In this document: in pieces, positions 18,769 through 27,078 of the stretch | Numbering within the stretch: the stretch's first letter is position 1 | Layout of the letters: every line of letters starts with the position of its first letter | NCBI RefSeq assembly: GCF_014649815.1 | Contig: NZ_BMTT01000017.1 | Coordinates: 62,001 to 126,000 of the forward strand | Direction of reading: 5' to 3' | DNA length: 64,000 nucleotides | Source: Streptomyces mutabilis | Lineage (GTDB): Bacteria > Actinomycetota > Actinomycetes > Streptomycetales > Streptomycetaceae | Made by a program: the position numbers and the translations under genes | Notes under the pieces: generated by a model | Told to the model about the DNA's origin: nothing | Seen by the model: only the letters and a program-made list of their open reading frames with translations | Databases searched by the model: none

Positions 18769-19332
18769 TTACGCGCCGTCCTCTTCGTCGCCGGCGGCAT
18801 CACGGGCGGAAGCGATCTCCGCGCGGTCGTCGATCAGACCGGGAGGCGGATCGATCACCGCGCACTGCTCGTCCAGGTCGATCCCGGTGACGATCTCCGA
18901 GACGAACGGCACGTAGACCTCGCTGCCGTCGGGGCGCTCCACCACGAACAGGTCCTGCGTGGGCAGGTGGGAGATCTCGGTGATCCGGCCGACCTCTTCG
19001 CCGTCCTCGGTCACCACGTCGAGGTCGATCAGCTGGTGGTCGTAGTACTCGTCCTCGTCCTCGGGACGCTCGTCCGGGTCGACGTCGGCGATCAGGAGGG
19101 TGTTGCGCAGTGCCTCGGCGCCCGTGCGGTCGTGGACGCCGGCGAAGCGCAGCAGGAGGCGGCCGCTGTGGACCCGGCCGGTCTCGATGGTGAGCGGCCC
19201 GACGGACGCGGGGTCGGTGGCCAGGACGGCACCGGGCCCGAGCCGCAGCTCCGGCTCGTCGGTACGGACCTCGACGGTGACCTCGCCCTTGATCCCGTGG
19301 GCGCGGCCGATGCGCGCGACTACCAGCTGCAC
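18769..19332 (-). CDS. rimM: Ribosome maturation factor RimM
   Basis: Assists 30S subunit assembly by binding S19. The N-terminal RimM domain begins [22 protein letters not shown] and the PRC-barrel domain follows (about residues 95-165, with [25 protein letters not shown]). The GTG at 19332 is chosen over the upstream frame because this is the conserved start; AGGAG lies 10 bases before it. The product is 187 residues. Confidence 0.94.
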   Translation of the reverse strand: MQLVVARIGRAHGIKGEVTVEVRTDEPELRLGPGAVLATDPASVGPLTIETGRVHSGRLLLRFAGVHDRTGAEALRNTLLIADVDPDERPEDEDEYYDHQLIDLDVVTEDGEEVGRITEISHLPTQDLFVVERPDGSEVYVPFVSEIVTGIDLDEQCAVIDPPPGLIDDRAEIASARDAAGDEEDGA

Positions 19333-19363
19333 TGTGGTTGATCTCCTGTCGGAACTGCGGCGA

Positions 19364-19393
19364 GCCGTACGGGGCTCGTGCCGTACGGGGCTC
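19364..19393. repeat. Tandem 14-bp direct repeat upstream of rimM
   Basis: GCCGTACGGGGCTC occurs at 19364-19377 and again at 19380-19393 in the gap between khpA and rimM. No role is evident. Confidence 0.7.
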
Positions 19394-19459
19394 ACAACGA
19401 CTGCGGGCCGGGGACGGCCCAGTGGCCCTCCCCGGCCCGAGCCGGTGCTGCGTTCGGCG

Positions 19460-19699
19460 TCAGCGGACGTGGTCCACGTCGACGAGGTCGACGCGGACGC
19501 CTCGGCCGCCGATGGCGCCCACGACGGTGCGCAGAGCGCGTGCGGTGCGGCCGTTGCGGCCGATCACCTTGCCGAGGTCGTCGGGGTGGACCCGGACCTC
19601 GAGCACCCGCCCGCGGCGCAGGTTGCGCGAGGCGACCTGCACATCGTCAGGGTTGTCGACGATGCCCTTCACGAGGTGCTCGAGAGCCTCCTCGAGCAT
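19460..19699 (-). CDS. khpA: KH-domain RNA-binding protein KhpA
   Basis: A 79-residue protein consisting of one KH domain, with the GxxG-type loop in [16 protein letters not shown]. KhpA pairs with KhpB in Gram-positive bacteria and affects cell growth and sRNA or mRNA binding. It sits 2 bases after rpsP, the conserved rpsP-khpA-rimM-trmD arrangement. Confidence 0.95.
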   Translation of the reverse strand: MLEEALEHLVKGIVDNPDDVQVASRNLRRGRVLEVRVHPDDLGKVIGRNGRTARALRTVVGAIGGRGVRVDLVDVDHVR

Positions 19700-19701
19700 G
19701 C

Positions 19702-20121
19702 TCAGGCCTCGGTCGACTCGGACTCGGCCGGGGCCTCGTCCTTCTTCTCGGCCTTCTTCTTCTGGGTGATCGCCTCACCCTTGCCCTCGTCGTCGCCGCC
19801 CAGCGCCTCGAAGGACGGACGGGCCGACTTCTCGGCCGGCTGCAGCAGCGGCGCCGGGGCGGGCTCGCCCTTGAACTTCTGCCAGTCGCCGGTCTTCTTC
19901 AGGATGGCGAGCACGGGCTCGGTCGGCTGGGCGCCGACGGAGAGCCAGTACGCCACGCGCTCGGCGTCGACCTCCATCACCGACGGGTTGTACGTCGGGT
20001 GGTACTTGCCGATCTCCTCGATGGCCCGGCCGTCACGGCGGGTACGGGAGTCGGCGACGACGATGCGGTAGTGAGGCGAACGGATCTTGCCCAGACGCTT
20101 CAGCTTGATCTTGACTGCCAC
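19702..20121 (-). CDS. rpsP: 30S ribosomal protein S16
   Basis: Starts [38 protein letters not shown], the S16 signature. The GTG at 20121 follows AGGAGAA 10 bases away. The 139-residue product has an acidic/lysine-rich tail after about residue 85, as in other streptomycetes. It leads the rpsP-khpA-rimM-trmD-rplS cluster. The in-frame extension upstream is rejected. Confidence 0.96.
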   Translation of the reverse strand: MAVKIKLKRLGKIRSPHYRIVVADSRTRRDGRAIEEIGKYHPTYNPSVMEVDAERVAYWLSVGAQPTEPVLAILKKTGDWQKFKGEPAPAPLLQPAEKSARPSFEALGGDDEGKGEAITQKKKAEKKDEAPAESESTEA

Positions 20122-20314
20122 GGGAGTGGGTTCTCCTGGTTTTGACGTGGGTGGGCACGGCGGGAAGGCCGCGTGGGGTTGCGGTACCCGATTGCCCGAT
20201 GGACGCGTCAGCCGGAGGAGAGAGGGGTCCTGTGCGACTGTCGAGTACAGCTGACCATTGTGCCACACACGGGCAGCCCTTCCGGACCGAGGGCGGACCG
20301 GGGCCACCGCGCCC

Positions 20315-20343
20315 GGATCCGGCTGCCACGAGCAGCCGGATCC
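20315..20343 (-). terminator. Terminator-like hairpin after the SprT-like gene
   Basis: A perfect 11-bp stem (20315-20325 and 20333-20343, GGATCCGGCTG and complement) with a 7-base loop abuts the stop codon of the SprT-like gene. No T run follows, as is usual in Streptomyces. Confidence 0.75.
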
Positions 20344-20940
20344 TCAGCCCGCCGCCGCGCCGACCACCTCCGGAATCCGGAACGGCTTGCCGCAGCCGCC
20401 GCACATGATCGGCGCCTGGGCCAGGACCGACGGGACGACCCGCACGTTGCGTCCGCAGTCGCAGACCGCCTTCACGCGCACCCCGCCCCCGGAGGAGCCG
20501 TGGCGGGCGGCCGGGCCGCGGAAGCTGCGGGCCGAGTCGGTCGCGGTCGCGGCGGTGTGGGCCTTCAGGGCGCGCTGGAGGCGCTCGATCGTCGGGCGGT
20601 AGCGGCGCTTCGCCTCGGGGCTGAGCGTGACCAGCGAGAAGCCGCTGCTGGGATGCGGCTCCTCGGGGTGGTCGAGGCCCAACTCCTCGGCGATCGCAAG
20701 GAATCGACGGTTGTGATAGCGCCCCGCGCGGGAGGTGTCGCGTACTCCGCGCGCGGCGGCGATGCCGTGGACTGCCTCATGGAGCAGTCGCTCGAAGGAG
20801 AGTTCGTGCCCGCAGGCGGACGACGACTCTCCGATCAGGGACTCGGGCGCGGCAAGATCCGGCAGCTCGGTGTGGTGCCGCTGAATGTCGGCCCACGCCT
20901 GCGCCAGCTCTGCGGCGAGAACAGGTGGTGTCGTGCTCAC
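20344..20940 (-). CDS. SprT-like zinc-dependent protein with C-terminal zinc ribbon
   Basis: The 198-residue product carries LLHEAVHGIAAARG (HExxH at about residue 54) followed by RYHNRRFLAIAEELGL, the SprT-like metallopeptidase pattern. The C-terminus has CDCGRNVRV...IMCGGCGKPF, a four-cysteine zinc ribbon. Eukaryotic SprT/Spartan proteases cut DNA-protein crosslinks; the bacterial role is unknown. The GTG at 20940 has no strong ribosome site. It is separated from rpsP by a hairpin and is probably monocistronic. Confidence 0.8.
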   Translation of the reverse strand: MSTTPPVLAAELAQAWADIQRHHTELPDLAAPESLIGESSSACGHELSFERLLHEAVHGIAAARGVRDTSRAGRYHNRRFLAIAEELGLDHPEEPHPSSGFSLVTLSPEAKRRYRPTIERLQRALKAHTAATATDSARSFRGPAARHGSSGGGVRVKAVCDCGRNVRVVPSVLAQAPIMCGGCGKPFRIPEVVGAAAG

Positions 20941-21619
20941 GTAATGACAACGAGCCGGGGTGCCGCTGTGTTCCTATTCCGGGGCATCCCAAATAATTTG
21001 CACGTACCCGTCAGTTGCCGCTGATGCGTCGCGACGAGGGCGGGTACGCTGATCTGCGGAGAAGCCTCGCAGCTCGTCACAAGCTGGTGCGTAGTCCGCA
21101 GTACGCGCCGGCGCGTAGGCCTCGTCCACGCGCCGGGTTGCGTGAGGCTCGCGGGTGCGCAAGAGGCGTTTCGGCCGCGGTCGAACCGGAAGGGCGCCAC
21201 CCGATCGGGCGCATCGCGGGACACATCGACGGGGCCGAGGTTACCGGGTGCGCCACCGGCGTGCGGCACCGCCCCTCGCCGGGCCGGTCCGCTTCCCCGC
21301 GGGGTGTTCGCCGGGCCCGCCGACCTTGGCCGGAACCGTCTCGTCGGCACGGTCGCCACCCGCTGTCATCACCGAGGGACACGTTCGGGCCAACCGCCGA
21401 AGGCGTCGCGGGGCTACCCCGAGTACCGCGCGGCCAGGCCCACGTTGCCGGGAAGTGAAATCTCGCCACTGCGGCGGGGTTCGGGTAAACCGGGCCCCGC
21501 TACCACTGGACGCCACGGCGAGCCCGGAGTTTCCTGGCATACGGGGGGAGTGCGAGCGCACTGCACGGGGGCCATGGAATCGGGCACGACGGCAAACTCG
21601 GCGATTGGGGCGCTTTCCT
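20941..21619. other. 679-bp divergent intergenic region, no gene recognised
   Basis: The region lies between two divergent genes. An AT-rich spot (around 20988-20998) may belong to a promoter for the SprT-like gene. A hairpin at 21474-21500 is noted separately. No convincing reading frame, tRNA or repeat was seen. Confidence 0.6.
21474..21500. promoter_or_regulatory. GC-rich hairpin upstream of the methyltransferase gene
   Basis: Arms GCGGGGTTCGGG and CCGGGCCCCGC form an 11-bp stem with two G-T pairs and a short TAAA-containing loop. It is about 120 bases before the methyltransferase start and could be part of its leader. Role inferred only. Confidence 0.4.
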
Positions 21620-22498
21620 ATGACACCTACGCTCGTGCGGCAGCACTCATCTCACGCGGGGACGACGCCTCGCGTGGACCTGCGTGCACGCGCGCGTGAC
21701 TGGTCCGAGATACAGGAGCGGATGCTCGTACCGCTCTACGAGGCCGTCTACGAGCGACTGGACGTGGGCGGCGGTACACGCGTGCTGGGGCTGGGCTGCG
21801 GTTCCGGGCTGGCGCTGCTGATGGCCGCCTCGCGGGGCGCCGCGGTGACCGGGGTCGACTCCCGCTTCCCGGAGCGCCTGGACCTGGCGCGGCGGCGGCT
21901 GCTTCCCGGGACGCCCGAAGGGCACGGCACGGCGGACACACACGCGCGTGCCGACGCGGTACGGGTGGTCGAGGGCGCCCCCCGGGACGCCGCGGACCCG
22001 TCGCTGCCGGCGTTCACACTGGTGACCGCCTTCGAGCCCATCGAGTGCCTCGCGGGCGACTCGGACGGGCTCGCCGAGCTGCTCGCCCAGGCGACTCCGC
22101 TCGCCGGGCGCGGGGCGGCCGTCGTGCTGGCGGGCTGGGGCCCGCCGGAGCGGTGCGCCACGACGTCGGTGCTGCGGGTGGCCACCAAGCTCGCGGATCC
22201 GCTGCGCAGCGCGGGAAGCTGGCGTCCCGCCCTGCGCGACGACCTGGAGGAGGTCGCCCAGCGGGCCGGGCTCGGGCCGGACGGCTCGGGACGGGTGGCG
22301 TGCCCCTTCGGGTACGCCGACACCGACAGCGCGGTGCGCGGACTGCTGTCGACCGGCCTGTTCGACGCGGCGATCGCGGCGACCGACCAGGAACAGGTCG
22401 ACAAGGAGCTGGCGGAGGCACTGCATCCGCACCAGCGGCCCGACGGGACCGTGTGGATGCCGAACGTGTTCCGGTACTTGATCGCCCGGACCCCCTGA
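21620..22498 (+). CDS. SAM-dependent methyltransferase (class I)
   Basis: A 292-residue product. Motif I is VLGLGCGSGLALLMAASRGAAVTGVDSR, typical of class I methyltransferases, with the acidic residue of motif II in VDSRF. No further motif identifies the substrate. The ATG at 21620 is preferred since the long upstream extension in the same frame lacks conserved features. The gene is followed at 181 bp by a lipoprotein gene in the same direction. Confidence 0.85.
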   Translation: MTPTLVRQHSSHAGTTPRVDLRARARDWSEIQERMLVPLYEAVYERLDVGGGTRVLGLGCGSGLALLMAASRGAAVTGVDSRFPERLDLARRRLLPGTPEGHGTADTHARADAVRVVEGAPRDAADPSLPAFTLVTAFEPIECLAGDSDGLAELLAQATPLAGRGAAVVLAGWGPPERCATTSVLRVATKLADPLRSAGSWRPALRDDLEEVAQRAGLGPDGSGRVACPFGYADTDSAVRGLLSTGLFDAAIAATDQEQVDKELAEALHPHQRPDGTVWMPNVFRYLIARTP

Positions 22499-22679
22499 CG
22501 ACGGTTTCCGACCGGACGGACGCGGCACCTGAACGACTTCTTTCGACCCGGGTGCGATGCAGGTGTGAATGGTGTGAAGGTGCCGGGGCAAGCCATCGCC
22601 CGATTCTTCGGGCGGGTCTTGGGCCCTTAGTCTGATCCACCGTTCGGGGGAAAGACACATCTGCATACAGGAGCCTGTA

Positions 22680-23282
22680 GTGCCGAACCACAAGACCGCG
22701 CTGCGCCTCGCCGCGCCCGTCGCCGTCCTCGCCCTGGCCCTCACCGCCTGCGGGGGCGGAGACGACGCCGACGCCGACGCGAAGGGTTCGTCGGGCCCCG
22801 AGGCGTCCGCCTCGCCCTCCCAGGCGGCCTCGGGCGGCGACCTGGCGACCGGCGAGAGCGCGACGGGGAAGGTCGCGGAGGACCCGGGCGAGGTCACCTA
22901 CGAGGTCGTGGCGCAGAAGGTCGACGTCGGCACCGAGGCGGAGGCCGCCAAGGCGGTGGCGGACGCCGCGGACGCCAAGGGCAAGGTGCTGGCCACCGCG
23001 CACGTCAAGTACACGCACGAGAGCGGCCCGGCCCTCACCGACGGCTCCAGCGTGCACGACGGCACCACGGTCTTCGCAGACGGGCAGCGCGGCGGCGTGC
23101 TGATCGGCGCCTCCGAGGACGCCGCGGGCTGCGAGGACCCGTACGACGTGGACAGCTGGAAGCAGGGCGAGAGCCACGTCTTCTGCGAGACCTACGTGAT
23201 CCCCGCGGGCGCCACGAGCGTGGAGGTCCACTGGGAGGAAGAGGACGGCGAGCCCTTCGTCTGGAAGTTCCCGCAGAAGTAG
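22680..23282 (+). CDS. Secreted lipoprotein of unknown function
   Basis: A 200-residue product with signal peptide and lipobox (LALALTACGGG), followed by a Ser/Ala/Gly linker (residues about 25-55). The rest has no recognised domain; ending EVHWEEEDGEPFVWKFPQK is acidic and aromatic. Two cysteines (GCEDP and FCETY) could pair outside the membrane. A CAGGAG ribosome site precedes the GTG at 22680. It converges with ftsH through a shared hairpin. Confidence 0.85.
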   Translation: MPNHKTALRLAAPVAVLALALTACGGGDDADADAKGSSGPEASASPSQAASGGDLATGESATGKVAEDPGEVTYEVVAQKVDVGTEAEAAKAVADAADAKGKVLATAHVKYTHESGPALTDGSSVHDGTTVFADGQRGGVLIGASEDAAGCEDPYDVDSWKQGESHVFCETYVIPAGATSVEVHWEEEDGEPFVWKFPQK

Positions 23283-23336
23283 GGTCCCGGAATCAGGGTC
23301 ACGCGGACCGTGCCTTCGCGCGAAGCGCACACGGGC

Positions 23337-23365
23337 GGGCCGGACGGTGATCACACGTCCGGCCC
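23337..23365. terminator. Bidirectional hairpin between lipoprotein gene and ftsH
   Basis: A 10-bp stem (23337-23346 GGGCCGGACG and 23356-23365) with a 9-base loop lies between two convergent stops and overlaps the ftsH stop codon. Confidence 0.7.
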
Positions 23366-25297
23366 GTCCTTCGTCAGCCGGGTGATCCCGGCGATCCGGT
23401 ACGCGTCCGCCTCGTCCAGCGTCTCGTTGGCGAGCAGCGCCTCGGCGAGCGCGTCGAGCTGCCCGCGGTGGTCGCGCAGCGTGTGGACGGCCTCCGCGTA
23501 GCACTCGTCGACGACCCGCCGCATCTCGCCGTCGATGGCGTCGAGGGTCGCCGGGGCCGCGGCGAGCCCGTAGGCCTGCTGGGCGTCGCCCGGCAGCGCG
23601 GAGAGCCGGCCGACCTGCCGGCTCATGCCCCAGCGACCGACCATGCCGCGCGCGATCCGGGTGACCTGCTCGAGGTCGCTCTCCGAACCGGTGGTGATCA
23701 CGTCGTACACCACCTGCTCGGCCGCCATCCCGCCGAGCGCGCCGATGATCCGCCCGCGCAGGTAATTTTCGGTGTACGCGTACCTGTCCGCGTCCGGCGT
23801 CGACAGCGTCACGCCCAGCGCCCGCCCGCGCGGCACGATGGTGATCTTGCGGACCGGGTCGGCGCCCGGCTGCAGCTTGCCCAGCAGGGCGTGCCCGCTC
23901 TCGTGGTAGGCGGTGCGCCGACGCTCCTCCTCGGGCATCACCAGCGGGCGTTCGGCCCCGAGCTGGACCTTCTCCAGGGCTTCCGAGAGGTTCGCCTGCG
24001 TCACCCGGTCCTGCTTCCGCTTGACGGCGAGCAGCGCGGCCTCATTGGCGAGGTTGGCGAGTTCGGCGCCGGTCATGCCCGGGGTCGTGCGGGCGACCTG
24101 GGCCAGGTCGACGTCGGGGGCGAGCGGGATCTCGCGGGTGTGGATCTCCAGGATCGCCTTCCGGCCGCCGCGGTCCGGCGGCGAGACGTTGACCACCCGG
24201 TCGAAGCGGCCGGGGCGGGTCAGGGCGGCGTCGAGGATGTCGGCGCGGTTGGTGGCGGCGACGACGATCACGCCCTCGGCCCCGGAGAAGCCGTCCATCT
24301 CCGTGAGGATCTGGTTCAGGGTCTGCTCGCGCTCGTCGTGGCCGCCCATGCCGGAGCCGCCGCCGCGGGTCCGGCCGATGGTGTCGATCTCGTCGATGAA
24401 GATGATCGACGGCGCCACCTTCCGGGCCTCGGCGAACAACTCCCGCACCCGGGAGGCGCCCACGCCCACGATCATCTCGATGAACTCGGAGGCGGACGCC
24501 GAGAAGAACGGCACGCCGGCCTCGCCGGCCACCGCGCGCGCGAGGAGCGTCTTCCCGGTGCCGGGCGGGCCGGACAGGAGGACGCCCCGGGGCATCTTGG
24601 CGCCCATGCGGCGGTAGGCGCCGGGGTTCTTCAGAAAGTCGACGACGTCACTGAGCTCACCCTCCACCTCGTCGATCCCGGCCACGTCCGCGAAGGTGGT
24701 GCGCTGTTTGCCGGGCTCCAGCTCGACCGGCTTGGGCGGCGCCTTGCGGCCGAGCATGCCGCCCGCCCCGCCGCCGAGGGCGCCCCGCATCCGCCGGGCG
24801 ATGAAGATCCACAGCACCACCAGGAGCAGCATCGGTGCCAGCGCGATCAGCAGGTTGACCAGGAAACTGCGCTGCTGGACGACGGGTTTGGCGGTGACGG
24901 TGACGTTGTGCCCGGTCAGCTCGTCCCAGAGCCGGTCGTCCGCGAAGGTAGGCCGCTCGGTCGTGAACTTGGTGTACGTCCCGTCGCCCTCGGGGTTGTC
25001 CCGGGCCTTCTTCAGCTGGCCCTGGATCGCGTCGCCCTTGGCGTAGATCTTGCTGACGTTGCCCTCGTCGACCTGCTTGCTGAACTCCGTGTAGGAGATG
25101 GTCGGCTCGTCACCCTCGTTGAAGAAGGACAGCACGAGGTTGGCGATGAGGTAGACGATCAGCGCGGCGAGGACCAGGTTCCACCAGCCGCCGCGCATCC
25201 TCCTGCCGCCGGACGGCGGCTTGGGAGGCTCGTCGGGCGTGCCCTCGGTGCGCCAGGGAGGCTCGGGGGCCTTGCGCGGCGGGGCGGGGTTGGTCAT
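23351..25297 (-). CDS. ftsH: ATP-dependent zinc metalloprotease FtsH
   Basis: A membrane AAA+ protease that degrades misfolded or regulated membrane proteins. Two membrane segments (about residues 38-58 and 144-166) flank an extracytoplasmic loop. Walker A GPPGTGKT is at about 243-250, Walker B IIFIDEID at about 298, and the zinc site HESGH at about 465-469. The product is 648 residues. It corresponds to SCO5587 by position, which I recall as a second ftsH copy of S. coelicolor. Confidence 0.95.
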   Translation of the reverse strand: MTNPAPPRKAPEPPWRTEGTPDEPPKPPSGGRRMRGGWWNLVLAALIVYLIANLVLSFFNEGDEPTISYTEFSKQVDEGNVSKIYAKGDAIQGQLKKARDNPEGDGTYTKFTTERPTFADDRLWDELTGHNVTVTAKPVVQQRSFLVNLLIALAPMLLLVVLWIFIARRMRGALGGGAGGMLGRKAPPKPVELEPGKQRTTFADVAGIDEVEGELSDVVDFLKNPGAYRRMGAKMPRGVLLSGPPGTGKTLLARAVAGEAGVPFFSASASEFIEMIVGVGASRVRELFAEARKVAPSIIFIDEIDTIGRTRGGGSGMGGHDEREQTLNQILTEMDGFSGAEGVIVVAATNRADILDAALTRPGRFDRVVNVSPPDRGGRKAILEIHTREIPLAPDVDLAQVARTTPGMTGAELANLANEAALLAVKRKQDRVTQANLSEALEKVQLGAERPLVMPEEERRRTAYHESGHALLGKLQPGADPVRKITIVPRGRALGVTLSTPDADRYAYTENYLRGRIIGALGGMAAEQVVYDVITTGSESDLEQVTRIARGMVGRWGMSRQVGRLSALPGDAQQAYGLAAAPATLDAIDGEMRRVVDECYAEAVHTLRDHRGQLDALAEALLANETLDEADAYRIAGITRLTKDGPDV

Positions 25298-25347
25298 ACC
25301 GGGACGTTACGACAGGAAAGCCGCGCCGGCATGTGGGTGTACGGCGC

Positions 25348-25380
25348 TGGGGGCGCCCCCTCCGAGAAGGGGCGCCCCCA
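25348..25380 (-). terminator. Terminator between ffh and ftsH
   Basis: A 12-bp perfect stem (25348-25359 and 25369-25380) with a 9-base loop follows the ffh stop codon in transcription direction. Confidence 0.8.
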
Positions 25381-25400
25381 GGGACGTACGGACGAGGGCG

Positions 25401-26951
25401 TCAGCCCATGAACTTCTTGAACTCCTCCGGGAGCTCGAAGTCCTTGCCGCCCTGCTGCGGCAGGCCGAGGGCGCCGCCGTTCTGCGCGGCGGCGGCGCGG
25501 CGGGCGGCCTCCTCCTGCTCCTGCTGCTTGCGCTTCATCGGGTTGCCCGAGCGCTGCTTGCCCTTGCCCTTCTTCTGCTGCTTCTTCTGCCGGCCGGGGC
25601 CGCCACCCATGCCGGGCATCCCCGGCATACCGGGCATGCCGCCGCCCTGGGCCATGCGGGACATCATCTTGCGGGCCTCGAAGAACCGCTCGACCAGGTT
25701 CTTCACCGCGCTGACCTCGACGCCGGAGCCCTTGGCGATACGGGCACGGCGCGAGCCGTTGATGATCGTGGGCTCCTGGCGCTCGGCCGGGGTCATCGAC
25801 TTGATGATGGCGGCCGTGCGGTCGACGTCGCGCTCGTCGAGGTTGTTGATCTGGTCCTTCATCTGGCCCATGCCCGGGAGCATGCCGAGCAGCTTGCTGA
25901 TGCTGCCCATCTTGCGGACCTGCTCCATCTGGGCCAGGAAGTCGTCCAGGGTGAAGTCCTGGCCCTTCTTGGACGCCAGCTTGGAGGCCATTTTTTCGGC
26001 CTCTTCCTGGCTGAACGTCTTCTCCGCCTGCTCGATCAGGGTGAGCAGGTCACCCATGTCGAGGATGCGGGAGGCCATCCGGTCGGGGTGGAAGGCGTCG
26101 AAGTCCTCGAGCTTCTCACCGTTCGACGCGAACATGATCGGCTTGCCGGTCACCGAGGCGATCGACAGGGCCGCACCACCGCGGGCGTCGCCGTCGAGCT
26201 TGGAGAGGACCACGCCGTCGAAGCCGACGCCGTCACGGAAGGCCTCGGCGGTGTTGACCGCGTCCTGACCGATCATCGCGTCGACGACGAAGAGGATCTC
26301 GTCGGGGCTGACGGCGTCGCGGATGTCCGCGGCCTGCTGCATCAGCTCCTGGTCGATGCCGAGGCGGCCGGCGGTGTCGACGATGACCAGGTCGTGGACC
26401 TTGGCCTTGGCGAACTCGATGGAGTCCTTGGCGACCTTGACCGGGTCGCCCACGCCGTTGCCCGGCTCGGGCGCGTAGACCGCGACGCCGGCGCGCTCGG
26501 CGACGACGCTGAGCTGGTTGACGGCGTTGGGGCGCTGGAGGTCACAGGCGACCAGGAGCGGGGAGTGGCCCTGCTCCTTGAGCCAGCGGCCCAGCTTGCC
26601 CGCGAGGGTGGTCTTACCGGCGCCCTGCAGACCGGCCAGCATGATCACGGTCGGCGGCTGCTTGGCGAAGCGCAGGCGGCGGGTCTCGCCGCCGAGGATG
26701 CCGACCAGCTCCTCGTTGACGATCTTCAGGACCTGCTGGGCCGGGTTGAGCGCCTTGGAGACCTCGGCGCCCAGGGAGCGCTCCTTGACCTTCTTGATGA
26801 AGGCACGGACGACGGGCAGGGCGACGTCGGCTTCGAGGAGCGCGATGCGGATCTCGCGGGCCGTGGCGTCGATGTCCGCCTCGGTCAGCCGTCCTTTGCC
26901 CCGGAGGGATTTGAAGGTGGCTGACAGGCGGTCGGAGAGAGTATCGAACAC
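25401..26951 (-). CDS. ffh: Signal recognition particle protein Ffh
   Basis: GTPase subunit of the signal recognition particle; binds signal sequences and 4.5S RNA. NG-domain motifs: GLQGAGKTTLAGKLG, DLQRPNAVNQL, VDTAGRLGID, TKLDGDARGG. The C-terminal M domain is methionine-rich (GGMPGMPGMPGMGGGPG) and followed by Lys/Gln-rich residues. The GTG at 26951 gives 516 residues. Its receptor ftsY is also in the window at 34601. Confidence 0.95.
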   Translation of the reverse strand: MFDTLSDRLSATFKSLRGKGRLTEADIDATAREIRIALLEADVALPVVRAFIKKVKERSLGAEVSKALNPAQQVLKIVNEELVGILGGETRRLRFAKQPPTVIMLAGLQGAGKTTLAGKLGRWLKEQGHSPLLVACDLQRPNAVNQLSVVAERAGVAVYAPEPGNGVGDPVKVAKDSIEFAKAKVHDLVIVDTAGRLGIDQELMQQAADIRDAVSPDEILFVVDAMIGQDAVNTAEAFRDGVGFDGVVLSKLDGDARGGAALSIASVTGKPIMFASNGEKLEDFDAFHPDRMASRILDMGDLLTLIEQAEKTFSQEEAEKMASKLASKKGQDFTLDDFLAQMEQVRKMGSISKLLGMLPGMGQMKDQINNLDERDVDRTAAIIKSMTPAERQEPTIINGSRRARIAKGSGVEVSAVKNLVERFFEARKMMSRMAQGGGMPGMPGMPGMGGGPGRQKKQQKKGKGKQRSGNPMKRKQQEQEEAARRAAAAQNGGALGLPQQGGKDFELPEEFKKFMG

Positions 26952-27021
26952 GGCGGCGTAGGTCCTCGCGTCGGTGTTGGTGTGGGTCGCCCTCCAGGGT
27001 ATCCGGCCCGGCAAGCAAATC

Positions 27022-27053
27022 GTCCCTGCCCGCTGCGGAGTGCGGGCAGGGAC
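27022..27053 (-). terminator. Terminator after glnD
   Basis: A 12-bp perfect stem (27022-27033 and 27042-27053) with an 8-base loop lies between glnD and ffh. On the minus strand it is followed by GATTTGCTT. Confidence 0.85.
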
Positions 27054-27078
27054 TGGATCCGGCGAGGCGATCGCAAGG

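Noticed and set aside
20941-21619. tRNA in the divergent gap
   Set aside because: A GGTTCGA-like string near 21181 has no matching acceptor stem or cloverleaf.
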